Notes: generated by a model not told the origin, from the sequence alone. DNA of 64,000 nucleotides from Actinomycetes bacterium (GCA_023394615.1 JAEXAI010000017.1:1-64000); one strand, 5' to 3'. Positions 35,992 through 45,547 are shown, counted from the first letter of the stretch. Translations and numbers: made by a program.

Positions 35992-37251
35992 ATGGGTTAC
36001 GAGATTAAGGATATCAACCTAGCCGACGCCGGTATGGATCGCATCCTGTGGGCCGACCGCGACATGCCGGTACTTGCAAGCATCCGCGAGCGTTTCGAGC
36101 GTGAAAAACCCTTGGCGGGCATAAAGATCGGCGCATGCCTGCACGTGACCACCGAAACAGCCAACCTGATGCGCACGCTTGCCGCAGGCGGTGCCGATGT
36201 GCACCTGTGTGCGAGCAACCCGCTGTCCACGCAAGACGATACTGCCGCGTCGCTGGTGAAGCACTACGGTATCGACGTCCACGCTATCAGAGGCGAAGAC
36301 ACCGAAACATACTACAAACACGTAGATGCCATCATCGACACCATGCCCCAAATCACCATGGACGACGGCGCCGATGTGGTCGGGCGCATCCATGAATCGC
36401 GCACCGACGCGCTCGCGGGCATCATCGGAGGCACGGAGGAAACCACTACAGGCGTCATACGCCTGCAGGCCATGTCCGCCGAAGGCACTCTGCGCTACCC
36501 CATCATCGCAGTGAACGACGCAAAGACCAAGCATTTCTTCGATAACCGCTACGGCACGGGCCAATCGACCCTCGACGGCATCATCCGCCTAACCAATCGC
36601 CTGCTCGCTGGGCGCACGTTTGTGGTGTCCGGCTATGGCTGGTGCGGCAAGGGATTGGCAAAACGTGCGGCAGGCATGGGCGCCAACGTGATCGTATGCG
36701 AAGTGGACGCCACAGCTGCTCTCGAGGCGCACATGGACGGCTTCCGTGTGATGCCGCGTGTGGAAGCCGCACGAGAGGCTGATGTCTGGGTCACCGTGAC
36801 CGGCGACTTGAACGTGATCGACGAGACGTGCTACGCCACCATGAAAGATGGCGCGATTATCTGCAACAGCGGTCACTTCAACAGCGAGATTGATATCCCC
36901 TGGCTCGAAGAGCATTCCGCGAGCAAAAAGGCACTGAAGCCTTTGGTGGACGAATACACCTTGGAAGACGGGCGCAGCATCATCTTGCTGGCAGAGGGCC
37001 GCTTGGTGAACCTCAGCGGCGCAGAGGGACATCCGGCAAATGTTATGGACATGAGTTTCGCAAACCAGGCCCTATGCGCCGAATATATGGTGCAAAACGC
37101 TTCGAGCCTTGCCGCCGAATGCATTGAGGTACCAAAAGAGATTGACGACGCCATTGCGCGCGTAAAGCTGGAGACGCTGGGCGTGTCCATCGACACACTG
37201 ACCCCCGAACAGGATGCCTACCTGCACTCCTGGACTATGGGAACCGTGTAG
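35992..37251 (+). CDS. ahcY: Adenosylhomocysteinase
   Basis: AhcY splits S-adenosylhomocysteine into adenosine and homocysteine and so keeps SAM-dependent methylation running. The 419-residue protein has [20 protein letters not shown] near the N terminus, [18 protein letters not shown], and the NAD-binding loop [30 protein letters not shown] and VMDMSFANQ complete the signature. The ATG at 35992 is favoured over that at 35986, because GGAAAGGA directly touches the first one. No SAH riboswitch is recognisable upstream. A glutaredoxin gene follows after 31 bp. Confidence 0.95.
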   Translation: MGYEIKDINLADAGMDRILWADRDMPVLASIRERFEREKPLAGIKIGACLHVTTETANLMRTLAAGGADVHLCASNPLSTQDDTAASLVKHYGIDVHAIRGEDTETYYKHVDAIIDTMPQITMDDGADVVGRIHESRTDALAGIIGGTEETTTGVIRLQAMSAEGTLRYPIIAVNDAKTKHFFDNRYGTGQSTLDGIIRLTNRLLAGRTFVVSGYGWCGKGLAKRAAGMGANVIVCEVDATAALEAHMDGFRVMPRVEAAREADVWVTVTGDLNVIDETCYATMKDGAIICNSGHFNSEIDIPWLEEHSASKKALKPLVDEYTLEDGRSIILLAEGRLVNLSGAEGHPANVMDMSFANQALCAEYMVQNASSLAAECIEVPKEIDDAIARVKLETLGVSIDTLTPEQDAYLHSWTMGTV

Positions 37252-37282
37252 GACGTTTGCCAAACAAAGACGGGAGAAGCAC

Positions 37283-37522
37283 ATGAAGAAAATCGATGGC
37301 GTGATTCTGTACACGCTTCCCGACTGCCCTTTTTGCGAACGAGTGAAAACGTTCATGGCGCACAAGGACATTGAAGTGGAGCAGCGCGATACGTCCGACC
37401 CGAAAAATGCCGAGGATCTTGTGCGGATAGGCGGCAGCCGCCAGTGCCCCTGCCTGGTGCACGATGGCGAGGCGCTCTACGAGTCTGACGATATTATGGA
37501 GTACCTACTGAGTGTGATGTAG
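37283..37522 (+). CDS. Glutaredoxin-like protein
   Basis: A 79-residue thioredoxin-fold protein with the active site DCPFCERV (Cys-Pro-Phe-Cys), the family cis-Pro region in SRQCPCLVHDG and the C-terminal SDDIMEYL. The start MKKIDGVILYTLP follows a GGGAGAAG ribosome binding site. The Cys-Pro-Cys next to the usual Val-Pro position is unusual. It is probably cotranscribed with ahcY. Confidence 0.85.
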   Translation: MKKIDGVILYTLPDCPFCERVKTFMAHKDIEVEQRDTSDPKNAEDLVRIGGSRQCPCLVHDGEALYESDDIMEYLLSVM

Positions 37523-37538
37523 ACGGGCCCTAACGCGC

Positions 37539-37642
37539 GCTGCATCGCGCTCGCGCGTCCGTAGCATAAGCCAAGCTGCATCGCGCTCGCGCGTCCGCAG
37601 CAGAGACCAAGCTGCATCAGCGTACCCGCAGAGCAAAACGAA
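37539..37642. repeat. 36-bp tandem repeat, two full copies and a degenerate third
   Basis: Copies at 37539-37574 and 37575-37610 begin GCTGCATCGCGCTCGCGCGT and differ at only a few places near the end of the unit; a diverged third copy begins at 37611 with GCTGCATC. It lies between the glutaredoxin gene and its terminator. Confidence 0.75.
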
Positions 37643-37668
37643 AGCCGACCCGCAAGGGTCGGCTTTTC
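37641..37668 (+). terminator. Rho-independent terminator of ahcY-glutaredoxin
   Basis: AAAGCCGACCC pairs with GGGTCGGCTTT around a GCAA tetraloop, followed by T residues. A textbook hairpin. Confidence 0.9.
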
Positions 37669-37675
37669 CGTTTCA

Positions 37676-37749
37676 TGGAGCGGGTGACGGGAATCGGACC
37701 CGCGTTAGCAGCTTGGAAGGCTGCAGTTCTACCATTGAACCACACCCGC
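37676..37749 (-). tRNA. tRNA-Gly (anticodon UCC)
   Basis: The minus strand gives a 74-nt cloverleaf with acceptor GCGGGTG/CACCCGC, anticodon loop CTTCCAA (UCC), T loop TCCGATT and encoded TCCA end. It is 33 bp from tRNA-Pro on the same strand, so the two probably form one transcript. Confidence 0.95.
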
Positions 37750-37782
37750 GTTTAATCGGCGCGAACCGAACTGCATGAAAAG

Positions 37783-37859
37783 TGGTCGGGACGACAGGAT
37801 TTGAACCTGCGACATCCTGCTCCCAAAGCAGGCGCGCTACCAAACTGCGCCACGTCCCG
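37783..37859 (-). tRNA. tRNA-Pro (anticodon UGG)
   Basis: The minus strand gives a 77-nt cloverleaf with acceptor CGGGACG/CGTCCCG, anticodon loop TTTGGGA (UGG), T loop TTCAAAT and encoded ACCA end. It begins about 30 bp after the rdgB gene ends. Confidence 0.95.
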
Positions 37860-37888
37860 CTTCATTGCAGCGAGAGCATTATAACAGA

Positions 37889-38491
37889 CTATTGCCCAGC
37901 TTCCGATAATTTCTGACGAAGAACGCGCAATGCATTGCCTCGATGGGAAACTGAGTTCTTCTTATCCTGCCCCACTTGCGCTATGGTCGTCTTCCCGTCA
38001 AAGCAATCAGGTAGGAAAAGAGGGTCGTAGCCGAAACCGTTCTCGCCTGCAGCCTCGCGTGCGATATGTCCTTCCACAGTGCCTCGCGCAACCGTTTCCG
38101 CCCCATTCTCATCTATAAAAACCAACGTGCATACGAAACGTGCCGTACGCTTCTCATCAGGCACATCGGCTAATTCTCGCAGTAGTTTCGCATTGTTTGC
38201 CGCATCATTTCCATCCTCTGCGGCATAGCGCGAAGAGTACACACCCGGCGCACCATCCAAAGCATCCACTTCCAGTCCGGAATCATCGGCAAGCACCGCG
38301 CTTTTGCGCAACGCACGGGCGGCATGGGCCTTTATGCGCGCATTGCCCACAAACGTGCCCGCATCCTCTACGGGATCCGATTGTATGCCCGCTTCGGACA
38401 GCGTTTCGAAATGCCAACCGGGAAAATTGAGCGCGGTTTCAATCTCTTCAACCTTGTGGGCATTATTTGTGCACAAAATGACGTTCTTCAT
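37889..38491 (-). CDS. rdgB: XTP/dITP diphosphatase (HAM1/RdgB)
   Basis: A 200-residue house-cleaning enzyme that hydrolyses ITP, dITP and XTP to keep deaminated purines out of nucleic acids. It shows LCTNNAHKVEEI at the N terminus, LADDSGLEVDALDGAPGVYSSRYA (metal and substrate loop; cited by its ends) and SHRGNAL near the C terminus. It lies 123 bp downstream of murI on the same strand, a pairing found in many Gram-positive bacteria. Confidence 0.95.
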   Translation of the reverse strand: MKNVILCTNNAHKVEEIETALNFPGWHFETLSEAGIQSDPVEDAGTFVGNARIKAHAARALRKSAVLADDSGLEVDALDGAPGVYSSRYAAEDGNDAANNAKLLRELADVPDEKRTARFVCTLVFIDENGAETVARGTVEGHIAREAAGENGFGYDPLFLPDCFDGKTTIAQVGQDKKNSVSHRGNALRVLRQKLSEAGQ

Positions 38492-38614
38492 CGAATGTCT
38501 CCCTCTGTTGGTTTCGTGTGCGACCGTCAGGCATGCGCCCCGGGTCTTTGTGCTGTAACTCCTGCGCCCGAGGCCGACTCTGGGTCGCGATGCTGTAAGT
38601 GACTTGCCGCAAAT

Positions 38615-39487
38615 CTAATCGAATGAGATATGGCCTACGCTATCCATCGGACGTCGTAGCACGCGACTGCCAAATCGGCAGAACTCATCGGTATCCTCAG
38701 CAGTGCTGAAAAAATCATAGCGCCCTTCGTGGTCGGCAGGCTGCAGCGCTTCTTGGCGATTGAGTATCTCACTCACATCGAGCGAGACCTCCTTTGCCGA
38801 GCTAATCAGTTTCACATCATGGCCGATTACCGATCCAATCAATGCCTTCAACAAAGGAAAATGCGTGCATCCTAAAACGAGCGTATCGATGTCTGCGCGT
38901 CGCAACGGTTCTAGGTACTCTTTGGCAATCTCGCGAAATGCCGGGCGAATATAGACGCTGGACGCTCGTGCAGTGAAATCTTCCAGACGCCCCTCATCCA
39001 TACGCAGGCCCTGTTCGGCTATTTCCACAAAACGCGGCGTTGCCGTCGAAAACACGGTGATACCCGCATCCAAATTCCTGATTGCCTGAGAATAGGCACC
39101 TGATTCTATGGTGCCTTTCGTGGCTATAACACCTACACGCCTGTTGTGGGTAGCATGCACTGCGGCGCGAGCACCCGGCTCGATCACACCGATGATAGGC
39201 GTATCAAACGTTTGCTGCGCGTGAGCCAACCCGGCTGCTGTAGCCGTGTTGCAGGCGATGACAATCATTTTCACACCGCGATCGATAAGCCAAGCGCATA
39301 TCTGCTGCACATAGCCATCTACCTGCTTCTGGCTGCGCGGACCGTACGGACAACGCATCGTGTCGCCCAGATAAATCACATCTTCGCACGGAAGCTGCTT
39401 GATGATTTGGCGAACCACGGTCAGCCCGCCGTAGCCCGAATCGAATACCCCGATTGGGGCCGACGTATTGTTCTTGTTCGTTTGCAT
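38615..39487 (-). CDS. murI: Glutamate racemase
   Basis: MurI makes D-glutamate for peptidoglycan. The 290-residue protein has GVFDSGYGGLTVVRQI, YLGDTMRCPYGPR, the first catalytic cysteine in IACNTATAAG and the second in VLGCTHFPLL. It starts 25 bp after the end of the REC-GGDEF-EAL gene on the same strand and is followed by rdgB. Confidence 0.96.
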   Translation of the reverse strand: MQTNKNNTSAPIGVFDSGYGGLTVVRQIIKQLPCEDVIYLGDTMRCPYGPRSQKQVDGYVQQICAWLIDRGVKMIVIACNTATAAGLAHAQQTFDTPIIGVIEPGARAAVHATHNRRVGVIATKGTIESGAYSQAIRNLDAGITVFSTATPRFVEIAEQGLRMDEGRLEDFTARASSVYIRPAFREIAKEYLEPLRRADIDTLVLGCTHFPLLKALIGSVIGHDVKLISSAKEVSLDVSEILNRQEALQPADHEGRYDFFSTAEDTDEFCRFGSRVLRRPMDSVGHISFD

Positions 39488-39512
39488 GAATACAGTATAT
39501 CCCGCCCGCTCG

Positions 39513-41705
39513 CTAAAGCGAGGAGTGCTGCTGTATTTCCATTTCTCGAAGCATCACGGGGCACGTGGTCTGTATAGCAGGGTCGTCGCTGCCAACGATA
39601 TGGCTGGCGATGAACATCAGAGCAGATTGCTCGCCCGCTTTGCTCAAGCACATGCACGTGCAATGCAAAAGAATCGTAGAACCCCCTTCGGTACAGCTGA
39701 TGAGCACATCCTGTGCTTCTCCGGTATCGATAGCCCTGCGACATGCATCTATCGTCCTTAAGCGGTCTTCGGGTATAGCCCGCTGGACATCATCACCGCG
39801 ATTCCCATACACACTGGCCTTGTTCATACCGAACAGGCGCATATGCCCTTCGTTCACGCGCACGATTTCCAAACGGCCATCATGGAACTCATAAATCGCA
39901 TAGGCATCAGTGACTTCATTGAGCACGCGGTCGAACAAACCGCCCGCCCCCATGATCTCATCCACGTCCCCGGCGGTATACGTAGCCTTTTCCGGGTTAG
40001 TCTCCTGAGGAAGCTCGGAAATATGACGTTCGAAGTCTTCGTAGCGCATGGGGCGCGCAAAATAGAAGCCTTGGTTGAACTCACAGCCAATCGAGCGGAG
40101 GAACTCGTATTGATCCACAGTCTCGACACCCTCGGCGATAACGGGAATGCCCAGCCATTTGGTCATACGTAATATAGAGGCCAGAATAGTACCGACGCGA
40201 CCACCGTTTTCGAAGCCCTCCATGAACTTCATGTCGATTTTCAATATGTCGACAGGGATGTCCTTCAGCGTGTTAAACGATGAATAACCGCTACCGAAAT
40301 CATCGAGCAGGACTGGATAGCCGTATGCCTGCAGCTTTTCCACCGTCTCAATAAGCTGTGCGGCATTGTCCATGTAGGCAGATTCCGTAACCTCGATGCG
40401 AAATAAACTCGGATCGATGCAATGCTCTTCGGTCAGAGCGACAACCTGCTCGTAGACATAGGGATTGAACAGGCTTTTCCTAGAGAAGTTCACCGATATA
40501 GGCATGGGTGTCAGACCCTCTTCAGCTCGCTTCATCTGAATGTGACACACACGATCCCATACGTAATAATCCAACTTTGAAACGAATCCGTTGCGCTCGA
40601 ACAAAGGAATGAAAACCCCTGGCGATATGACACCGCGACCCGGACGGTTCCATCTGACAAGCGCCTCAGCGCTTGCCGGATGACCGGATAGAATATCGTA
40701 GACTGGCTGCAAATACACTTCGAACTCGTTGTTCTGCAGCGCAGCCTCCATATTGTCGAGGATATCCTGCTCGTCTATGATGCGCTGGCGCATCTCATCG
40801 TCATAAAACGCCATATGACGGTTGTAGTCACCTTTTACCATCTGCATGGCCATACCCGCACGATCGCACATCTGGGTTATCTGCAGGTTGGGATCGTCTA
40901 TACGATACACGCCGCTTGCCACGACAACCGATTGCGTCAGGCCCGCCTCTTCGAAGTTATCACGGATATCCCCCACAATAGCATCCATGACATCGACAGG
41001 AGCGACTGCTGAGTCAGGGAAACACATCACGAAATTGTCGGATTCCCAGCGCGCGAAAACACCGCGTCCCTTCATACGATGCGCCATGCTTTGCGCCGCA
41101 GCCTTCAACATACGATCGCCGGTAGCCACGGCGAAAAGCTCATTGACCAGCTTGAATTTCTCGATATCCCACCGTATCAGCGTGAAATTCACACCTTTAC
41201 CGGCATCGATGAGACGCCGCGCCTCACGACAGAACGCAGATTGCGAGTAGATACCGGTCAGCTCATCATGATCAGACTGGTATTGGAGCTCTTCCATGAC
41301 TTTCGCCTTCAGATGAAGCTCTTCTAAGTCTTTCTGGCTGACGACAGCCTTTATGCGCCATTTTGCGATTTCCGGCTCAATCGGTTTGCTCAAAAAGTCA
41401 AAGGCACCTGCGCTCAAGGCGCGGATTTCAGTTGCACGGTCGTTTTCGGCCGTGACGACGATAACGGGAATACCTTTCATGACCGGGTCATCGTTCATTT
41501 CAACCATGACCTGGTATCCGTCTTTTTTCGGCATCATGATATCCAAAAGCAATACAGCAATCTTGTTGCCCTCGCGGCGCATGATGTCGAGCGCCTGTTG
41601 TCCGTCTTCGGCTTCGAGGATTTTGTATTCGTCACAGAGAATGCCACACAAATACGTGCGGTTTATCAAAGAGTTCTCTGCAATAAGTATAGTTTTCTTT
41701 TCCAT
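39513..41705 (-). CDS. Response regulator with degenerate GGDEF and intact EAL domains
   Basis: A 730-residue c-di-GMP protein. Residues 1-125 are a receiver domain with phosphoacceptor Asp55 (LLLDIMMP) and Lys107. Residues 148-300 are a GGDEF domain whose active motif is RWESDNF (219-225), so it cannot make c-di-GMP and may only bind nucleotide. Residues 320-560 are an EAL domain with all key residues present: E347-A-L, Asn406, Glu438, Asp468-Asp469, Lys489, Glu525. It should therefore degrade c-di-GMP. The C-terminal 140 residues look like a PAS-type sensor. An Hpt gene with a broken frame lies just upstream. Confidence 0.9.
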   Translation of the reverse strand: MEKKTILIAENSLINRTYLCGILCDEYKILEAEDGQQALDIMRREGNKIAVLLLDIMMPKKDGYQVMVEMNDDPVMKGIPVIVVTAENDRATEIRALSAGAFDFLSKPIEPEIAKWRIKAVVSQKDLEELHLKAKVMEELQYQSDHDELTGIYSQSAFCREARRLIDAGKGVNFTLIRWDIEKFKLVNELFAVATGDRMLKAAAQSMAHRMKGRGVFARWESDNFVMCFPDSAVAPVDVMDAIVGDIRDNFEEAGLTQSVVVASGVYRIDDPNLQITQMCDRAGMAMQMVKGDYNRHMAFYDDEMRQRIIDEQDILDNMEAALQNNEFEVYLQPVYDILSGHPASAEALVRWNRPGRGVISPGVFIPLFERNGFVSKLDYYVWDRVCHIQMKRAEEGLTPMPISVNFSRKSLFNPYVYEQVVALTEEHCIDPSLFRIEVTESAYMDNAAQLIETVEKLQAYGYPVLLDDFGSGYSSFNTLKDIPVDILKIDMKFMEGFENGGRVGTILASILRMTKWLGIPVIAEGVETVDQYEFLRSIGCEFNQGFYFARPMRYEDFERHISELPQETNPEKATYTAGDVDEIMGAGGLFDRVLNEVTDAYAIYEFHDGRLEIVRVNEGHMRLFGMNKASVYGNRGDDVQRAIPEDRLRTIDACRRAIDTGEAQDVLISCTEGGSTILLHCTCMCLSKAGEQSALMFIASHIVGSDDPAIQTTCPVMLREMEIQQHSSL

Positions 41706-41729
41706 ATCGGGTACACCCCATAGTAAGGA

Positions 41730-42075
41730 TCAGGAAGCCTGGATTGCCTCTACCGCCATCTTGTAGGCGTCGGCCATCTCGTTGAAAGCAGCAGGGATGT
41801 TGTCATAATCCTTCGCACGCAGAAGCGCGACGACGTGAGAGGACGTGCGGTACAAGTCGGTAATGGAAACATTACCGCTAATACCCTTGATTTCATGAAC
41901 GTGTTGGAAAAGACCCTCATAGTCTCCTCCGTCAAGACAGGCCTTTGCCGCCTGGAAGTTTTCGTCTTCTAAAAAACATTCCCAGAAGCTTCTCGTACAA
42001 ATCCGCGCTGTCACCGCACCGACGCACGCCGTCTTCATAGTCGATTCCGGCCTTTTTCAGGATTTCCTCGTTCAT
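41730..42075 (-). pseudogene. Hpt (histidine phosphotransfer) protein gene with a +1 frameshift
   Basis: The ATG at 42075 begins a protein (MNEEILKKAGIDYEDGVRRC) that reads normally to residue 35 and then, at a run of six T on the minus strand (41971-41976), leaves the frame; it stops a dozen codons later. In the shifted frame the chain continues LEDENFQAAKACLDGGDYEG and has the Hpt motif HVHEIKGISGN with the phosphorylatable histidine. With five T the gene would encode one intact 114-residue Hpt protein. The break is either a real mutation, a sequencing error in the homopolymer, or programmed slippage. It sits between the tmRNA gene and the response regulator, all on one strand. Confidence 0.8.
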
Positions 42076-42117
42076 TGCGTGACCTCTTTCGAATGTTGGC
42101 TCGCTCGCTATTCAATT

Positions 42118-42484
42118 TGGTGGAGGCGCGGAGAATCGAACTCCGGTCCATACTAGACAATCCTCAGGACGCTACAAGCTTAGTCGGCGATTAGTTTTTA
42201 GAACCTGCATGCTCGTCGACGAACATCGCCTGTTCCTAGTCGGTTCAATCTTTTTTCAAGCCATACCGACTACGTGCTTGAAAGCATCTCCCTAAAATGA
42301 CGTCGCCGCAGAGCCGGGAGCCCACAGCTGCTTTGACGTGCAGCTATAAATTAAGCTGCAAGGGCGTACTGCCCAGAGTAATTCTTTTTGTCAATTAAAT
42401 TTGACTGTACCCCTGTTTATCGTGGCGAGGAGACCACGGCCTGCTTCCCAATTCAAACCTACCATGTCGAAACCAGTCGCCCCC
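42118..42484 (-). ncRNA. ssrA: Transfer-messenger RNA (tmRNA)
   Basis: The minus strand starts GGGGGCGACTGGTTTCGAC, a typical tmRNA 5' end, and ends CGCCTCCACCA, which pairs with the start to form the tRNA-like acceptor; GGAGTTCGATTCTCC is the T arm. The tag frame ends with DKKNYSGQYALAA and a TAA at 42353-42351, the usual hydrophobic ALAA proteolysis signal. tmRNA rescues stalled ribosomes and tags the nascent chain. The resume codon is not certain. Length is 367 nt. Confidence 0.95.
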
Positions 42485-42749
42485 CTATACATCGATATCG
42501 AACAACCGAGAGGGTTTTGGCCCACCTTTTCAAAGTGCGCTACTAGCATTTGATGCTGCTTACTAGTTTAGGCTATGGACGACCTCGAAACAAGCAGAAA
42601 GGCGTAAAAGAAATGATACTGAGGGAAAAGGTGCCATATCGAAGATAACCGCATGTGAGCGCACTTGAAACAGCATGCCGAACAAGGCTTCAGCACACGA
42701 GGAGATGCATGAGGATAATCTACAATCAAAAGTGTTTGGAAAGATGCTA
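42485..42749. other. Intergenic region upstream of ssrA
   Basis: This region lies between the ppdK terminator and the tmRNA gene. It must contain the ssrA promoter (minus strand), with a weak TATAG-like -10 just before the RNA start, and has no convincing ORF. Confidence 0.5.
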
Positions 42750-42783
42750 AAAAAAAGCGCGCCGCCCGAAGACGACGCGCTTG
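42750..42783 (-). terminator. Rho-independent terminator of ppdK
   Basis: On the minus strand AAGCGCGTCGTC and GGCGGCGCGCTT pair around TTCG, followed by a long T run. It lies 35 bp after the ppdK stop codon. Confidence 0.9.
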
Positions 42784-42817
42784 CAAACACTCTGCAGCGA
42801 GTTTTGAAAACCGGTGT

Positions 42818-45547
42818 TTACTTGTCGCGATCCGTGTCGCCCAAAGCAGCCTGAGCAGCAGCCAGACGAGCCAATGGCACGCGGTAGGGAGAGCAGCTGA
42901 CGTAAGTAAGCCCGATTGCGTGGAAGATCTTCACGGAATCCGGGTCGCCGCCGTGCTCGCCGCACACACCCAACGTGATGTCGGGATTGGTGGCGCGACC
43001 TTTTTCACAGCCCATCTGCACCAGCGATGCCACACCGGAATCGACGGTCTCGAACGGGTTGCAGGGAAGCAGGTGACGCTCCAGGTAGCGCGGGATGAAC
43101 TTGGATTCCACGTCGTCGCGGCTGAAGCCGAACGTGGTCTGGGTCAGGTCGTTGGTGCCGAAACTAAAGAAGTCAGCATGCTTGGCAATCTGATCAGCGG
43201 TGATGGCAGCGCGAGGCAACTCGATCATCGTGCCGATCTGAATGTTCAGCTCAACGCCCTCTTCCTCGGAAACCTCGGCGATGACTTTTTCGCTCTCGTC
43301 GCGCAACTGTTCAATCTCGGTTTCGAGCGCAACCAAAGGAATCATGATTTCGGGGCAAGGATTCAAACCCTGCTTCTTTAACTGAGCAGCAGCACTGGCG
43401 ATAGCACGCACTTGCATGGCAGCAAGCTCGGGGAACAAGATAGCCAGACGGCAACCACGCAGACCCAGCATCGGGTTCGCTTCGCTCATAGCATCAATCT
43501 GAGCCATGAGCATACGCTTTGCGGCGATTTCGTCAGCAGGAGCACCGTTGTCCTCCATGTGGGCGATTTCCACGTCCAGCGCACGAGGGCTATCCAAGAA
43601 CTCATGCAGCGGCGGATCAAGCAGGCGCACGATAACCGGCAGCCCGTCCATCGCCTTGAACATTCCCAGGAAGTCTCCGGTCTGAGCGGCCAACAAATCC
43701 GCCAACGCCTTTTCGCGGATTTCCGGGTCCTCGTTCAAGATGAAAGTCTGGATGATCTGCTTGCGATCGCCCAAGAACATATGCTCGGTACGGCACAAAC
43801 CAATGCCCTCGGCACCGAAATCGCGCGAAAGCTGAGCATCCTCGGGGTTGTCGGCATTAGCACGTACACCCATAGTGCGGAACTCGTCGGCCCATTCCAA
43901 AATGGTGTCCAAGTCGCCCGTCATCTCGGGCATGACCAGCTCGACTGCACCCAGCACCACAATGCCGATTGTACCGTCGATGGAAATCATGTCACCCTCG
44001 TGGATAACCGTGTCAGTACCGGAAACGACAGCTTCTTTCTTGTCGGCATCAATCTTGAGGGCCTCAACGCCGCATACGCACGGAGCACCCATGCCACGAG
44101 CGATAACGGCCGCATGGCTGGTCTTGCCGCCATGGCTGGTCAGAATGCCCTCAGCGGCAATCATACCGGCCAAGTCATCGGGATTGGTCTCCCAGCGCAC
44201 CAGCACGCATTTCTTGCCCTCTTTCTGAGCTTCTACCGCATCATCGCTACTGAAGACCGCTTCGCCCACGGCAGCACCGGGGCTGGCGTTGAGGCCACGG
44301 GCCAGAACGTCGTACTTCACGCTTTTATCAAACTGCGGGTGCATCAGCTGATCAAGCTGCTGCGGATCCACGCGGCACACGGCCTCTTCTTTGGTGATGA
44401 GACCCTCTTTTTCCATTTCGATGGCGATACGCAATGCAGCCTGTGCGGTGCGTTTGCCCACACGAGTCTGCAGCATAAACAGCTTGCCCTGCTCGATGGT
44501 GAACTCGATGTCCATCATGTCGCGGAAGTGGTTCTCGAGCGTTTCGAATACCTGCTCCAGTTCCAGACCCGCTTCTTCCAAACCAGCTACATGTTTCAAG
44601 TCGGAAATGGGGCTGGTGTTGCGGATGCCAGCTACCACGTCTTCGCCTTGAGCGTTTACCAGATAATCGCCATAGAATTCACGCTGACCGTCTGCGGGGT
44701 TGCGGGTGAAAGCAACGCCTGTGGCAGATGTGTCGCCTTTGTTGCCGAAGACCATGCATTGCACGTTCACAGCGGTGCCCAGGTCGTTGGCAATCTTGTT
44801 CTGTTTGCGATACAGGATGGCGCGCGGGTTGTTCCAGCTGCCAAACACTGCCTCTATTGCCAGCTTCAACTGAACCATCGGGTCCTGCGGGAATAAAGCC
44901 ACGCCGTTGCGTGCCAAGTCGGGGTAAGCAGCAGGATCAACGTTTTCGGAGAAAAGGACTTTGAACTTCTCAACCAACTCTTGCAGGTCCTCGGCCGTCA
45001 GGTCGGTGTCGCTCTTCACGCCACGGGCGTTCTTCATCACCGTGATGGCGTTCTCGAACATATCGCCGTCCAAGCCCATAACCACGTTGGAGAACATTTG
45101 AATGAAGCGGCGATAGGAATCCCACGCGAAGCGGGGATTTTCGGTCTGCTTGATAAGGCCGTTGATGGACTCATCGTTGAGACCTAGGTTCAAAACCGTG
45201 TCCATCATGCCCGGCATGGACATAGGAGCGCCGGAGCGCACGGAAACCAGCAACGGGTCGGCAGAATCGCCGATTTGTTTGCCGATACGATTTTCCAAAT
45301 CGACGCGATACTCATGAATGGTATCAAGTGCGCCATCAGGCCAGGCATTGCCGGCGTTGGCGTACTCCATGCATGTTTGGCACGAGATCGTGAATCCCGG
45401 AGGCACCGGCAGGCCGATGTTCGCCATTTCGGCGAGATTCGCACCTTTTCCACCCAAGATGGGTTTCATGTTGGTATTGCCTTCGGTTACGTTCTTGCCG
45501 TTCGCATCCTTGCCGAATGCGTAAACGCGCTTCACTTCTTCAGTCAC
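42818..45547 (-). CDS. ppdK: Pyruvate, phosphate dikinase
   Basis: PpdK interconverts pyruvate, ATP and phosphate with PEP, AMP and pyrophosphate, and in anaerobes serves either glycolysis or PEP formation. The 909-residue length is normal. The N-terminal nucleotide domain has KPILGGKGANLAEMANIGLP; the swivelling phosphohistidine lies in GGKTSHAAVIARGMGAPCVCG; the C-terminal barrel has ILNEDPEIREKAL, GTNDLTQTT and VCGEHGGDPDSV. It lies 57 bp downstream of its regulator gene on the same strand, so both are likely coexpressed. Confidence 0.97.
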   Translation of the reverse strand: MTEEVKRVYAFGKDANGKNVTEGNTNMKPILGGKGANLAEMANIGLPVPPGFTISCQTCMEYANAGNAWPDGALDTIHEYRVDLENRIGKQIGDSADPLLVSVRSGAPMSMPGMMDTVLNLGLNDESINGLIKQTENPRFAWDSYRRFIQMFSNVVMGLDGDMFENAITVMKNARGVKSDTDLTAEDLQELVEKFKVLFSENVDPAAYPDLARNGVALFPQDPMVQLKLAIEAVFGSWNNPRAILYRKQNKIANDLGTAVNVQCMVFGNKGDTSATGVAFTRNPADGQREFYGDYLVNAQGEDVVAGIRNTSPISDLKHVAGLEEAGLELEQVFETLENHFRDMMDIEFTIEQGKLFMLQTRVGKRTAQAALRIAIEMEKEGLITKEEAVCRVDPQQLDQLMHPQFDKSVKYDVLARGLNASPGAAVGEAVFSSDDAVEAQKEGKKCVLVRWETNPDDLAGMIAAEGILTSHGGKTSHAAVIARGMGAPCVCGVEALKIDADKKEAVVSGTDTVIHEGDMISIDGTIGIVVLGAVELVMPEMTGDLDTILEWADEFRTMGVRANADNPEDAQLSRDFGAEGIGLCRTEHMFLGDRKQIIQTFILNEDPEIREKALADLLAAQTGDFLGMFKAMDGLPVIVRLLDPPLHEFLDSPRALDVEIAHMEDNGAPADEIAAKRMLMAQIDAMSEANPMLGLRGCRLAILFPELAAMQVRAIASAAAQLKKQGLNPCPEIMIPLVALETEIEQLRDESEKVIAEVSEEEGVELNIQIGTMIELPRAAITADQIAKHADFFSFGTNDLTQTTFGFSRDDVESKFIPRYLERHLLPCNPFETVDSGVASLVQMGCEKGRATNPDITLGVCGEHGGDPDSVKIFHAIGLTYVSCSPYRVPLARLAAAQAALGDTDRDK

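Noticed and set aside
37539..37642. CRISPR-like array
   Set aside because: The 36-bp units are directly adjacent with no spacers and no cas genes are present.
43412..44896. 494-codon plus-strand open frame
   Set aside because: It is fully antisense to ppdK, whose protein is unmistakable; the product has no domain and is His-rich, as expected from a mirrored frame.
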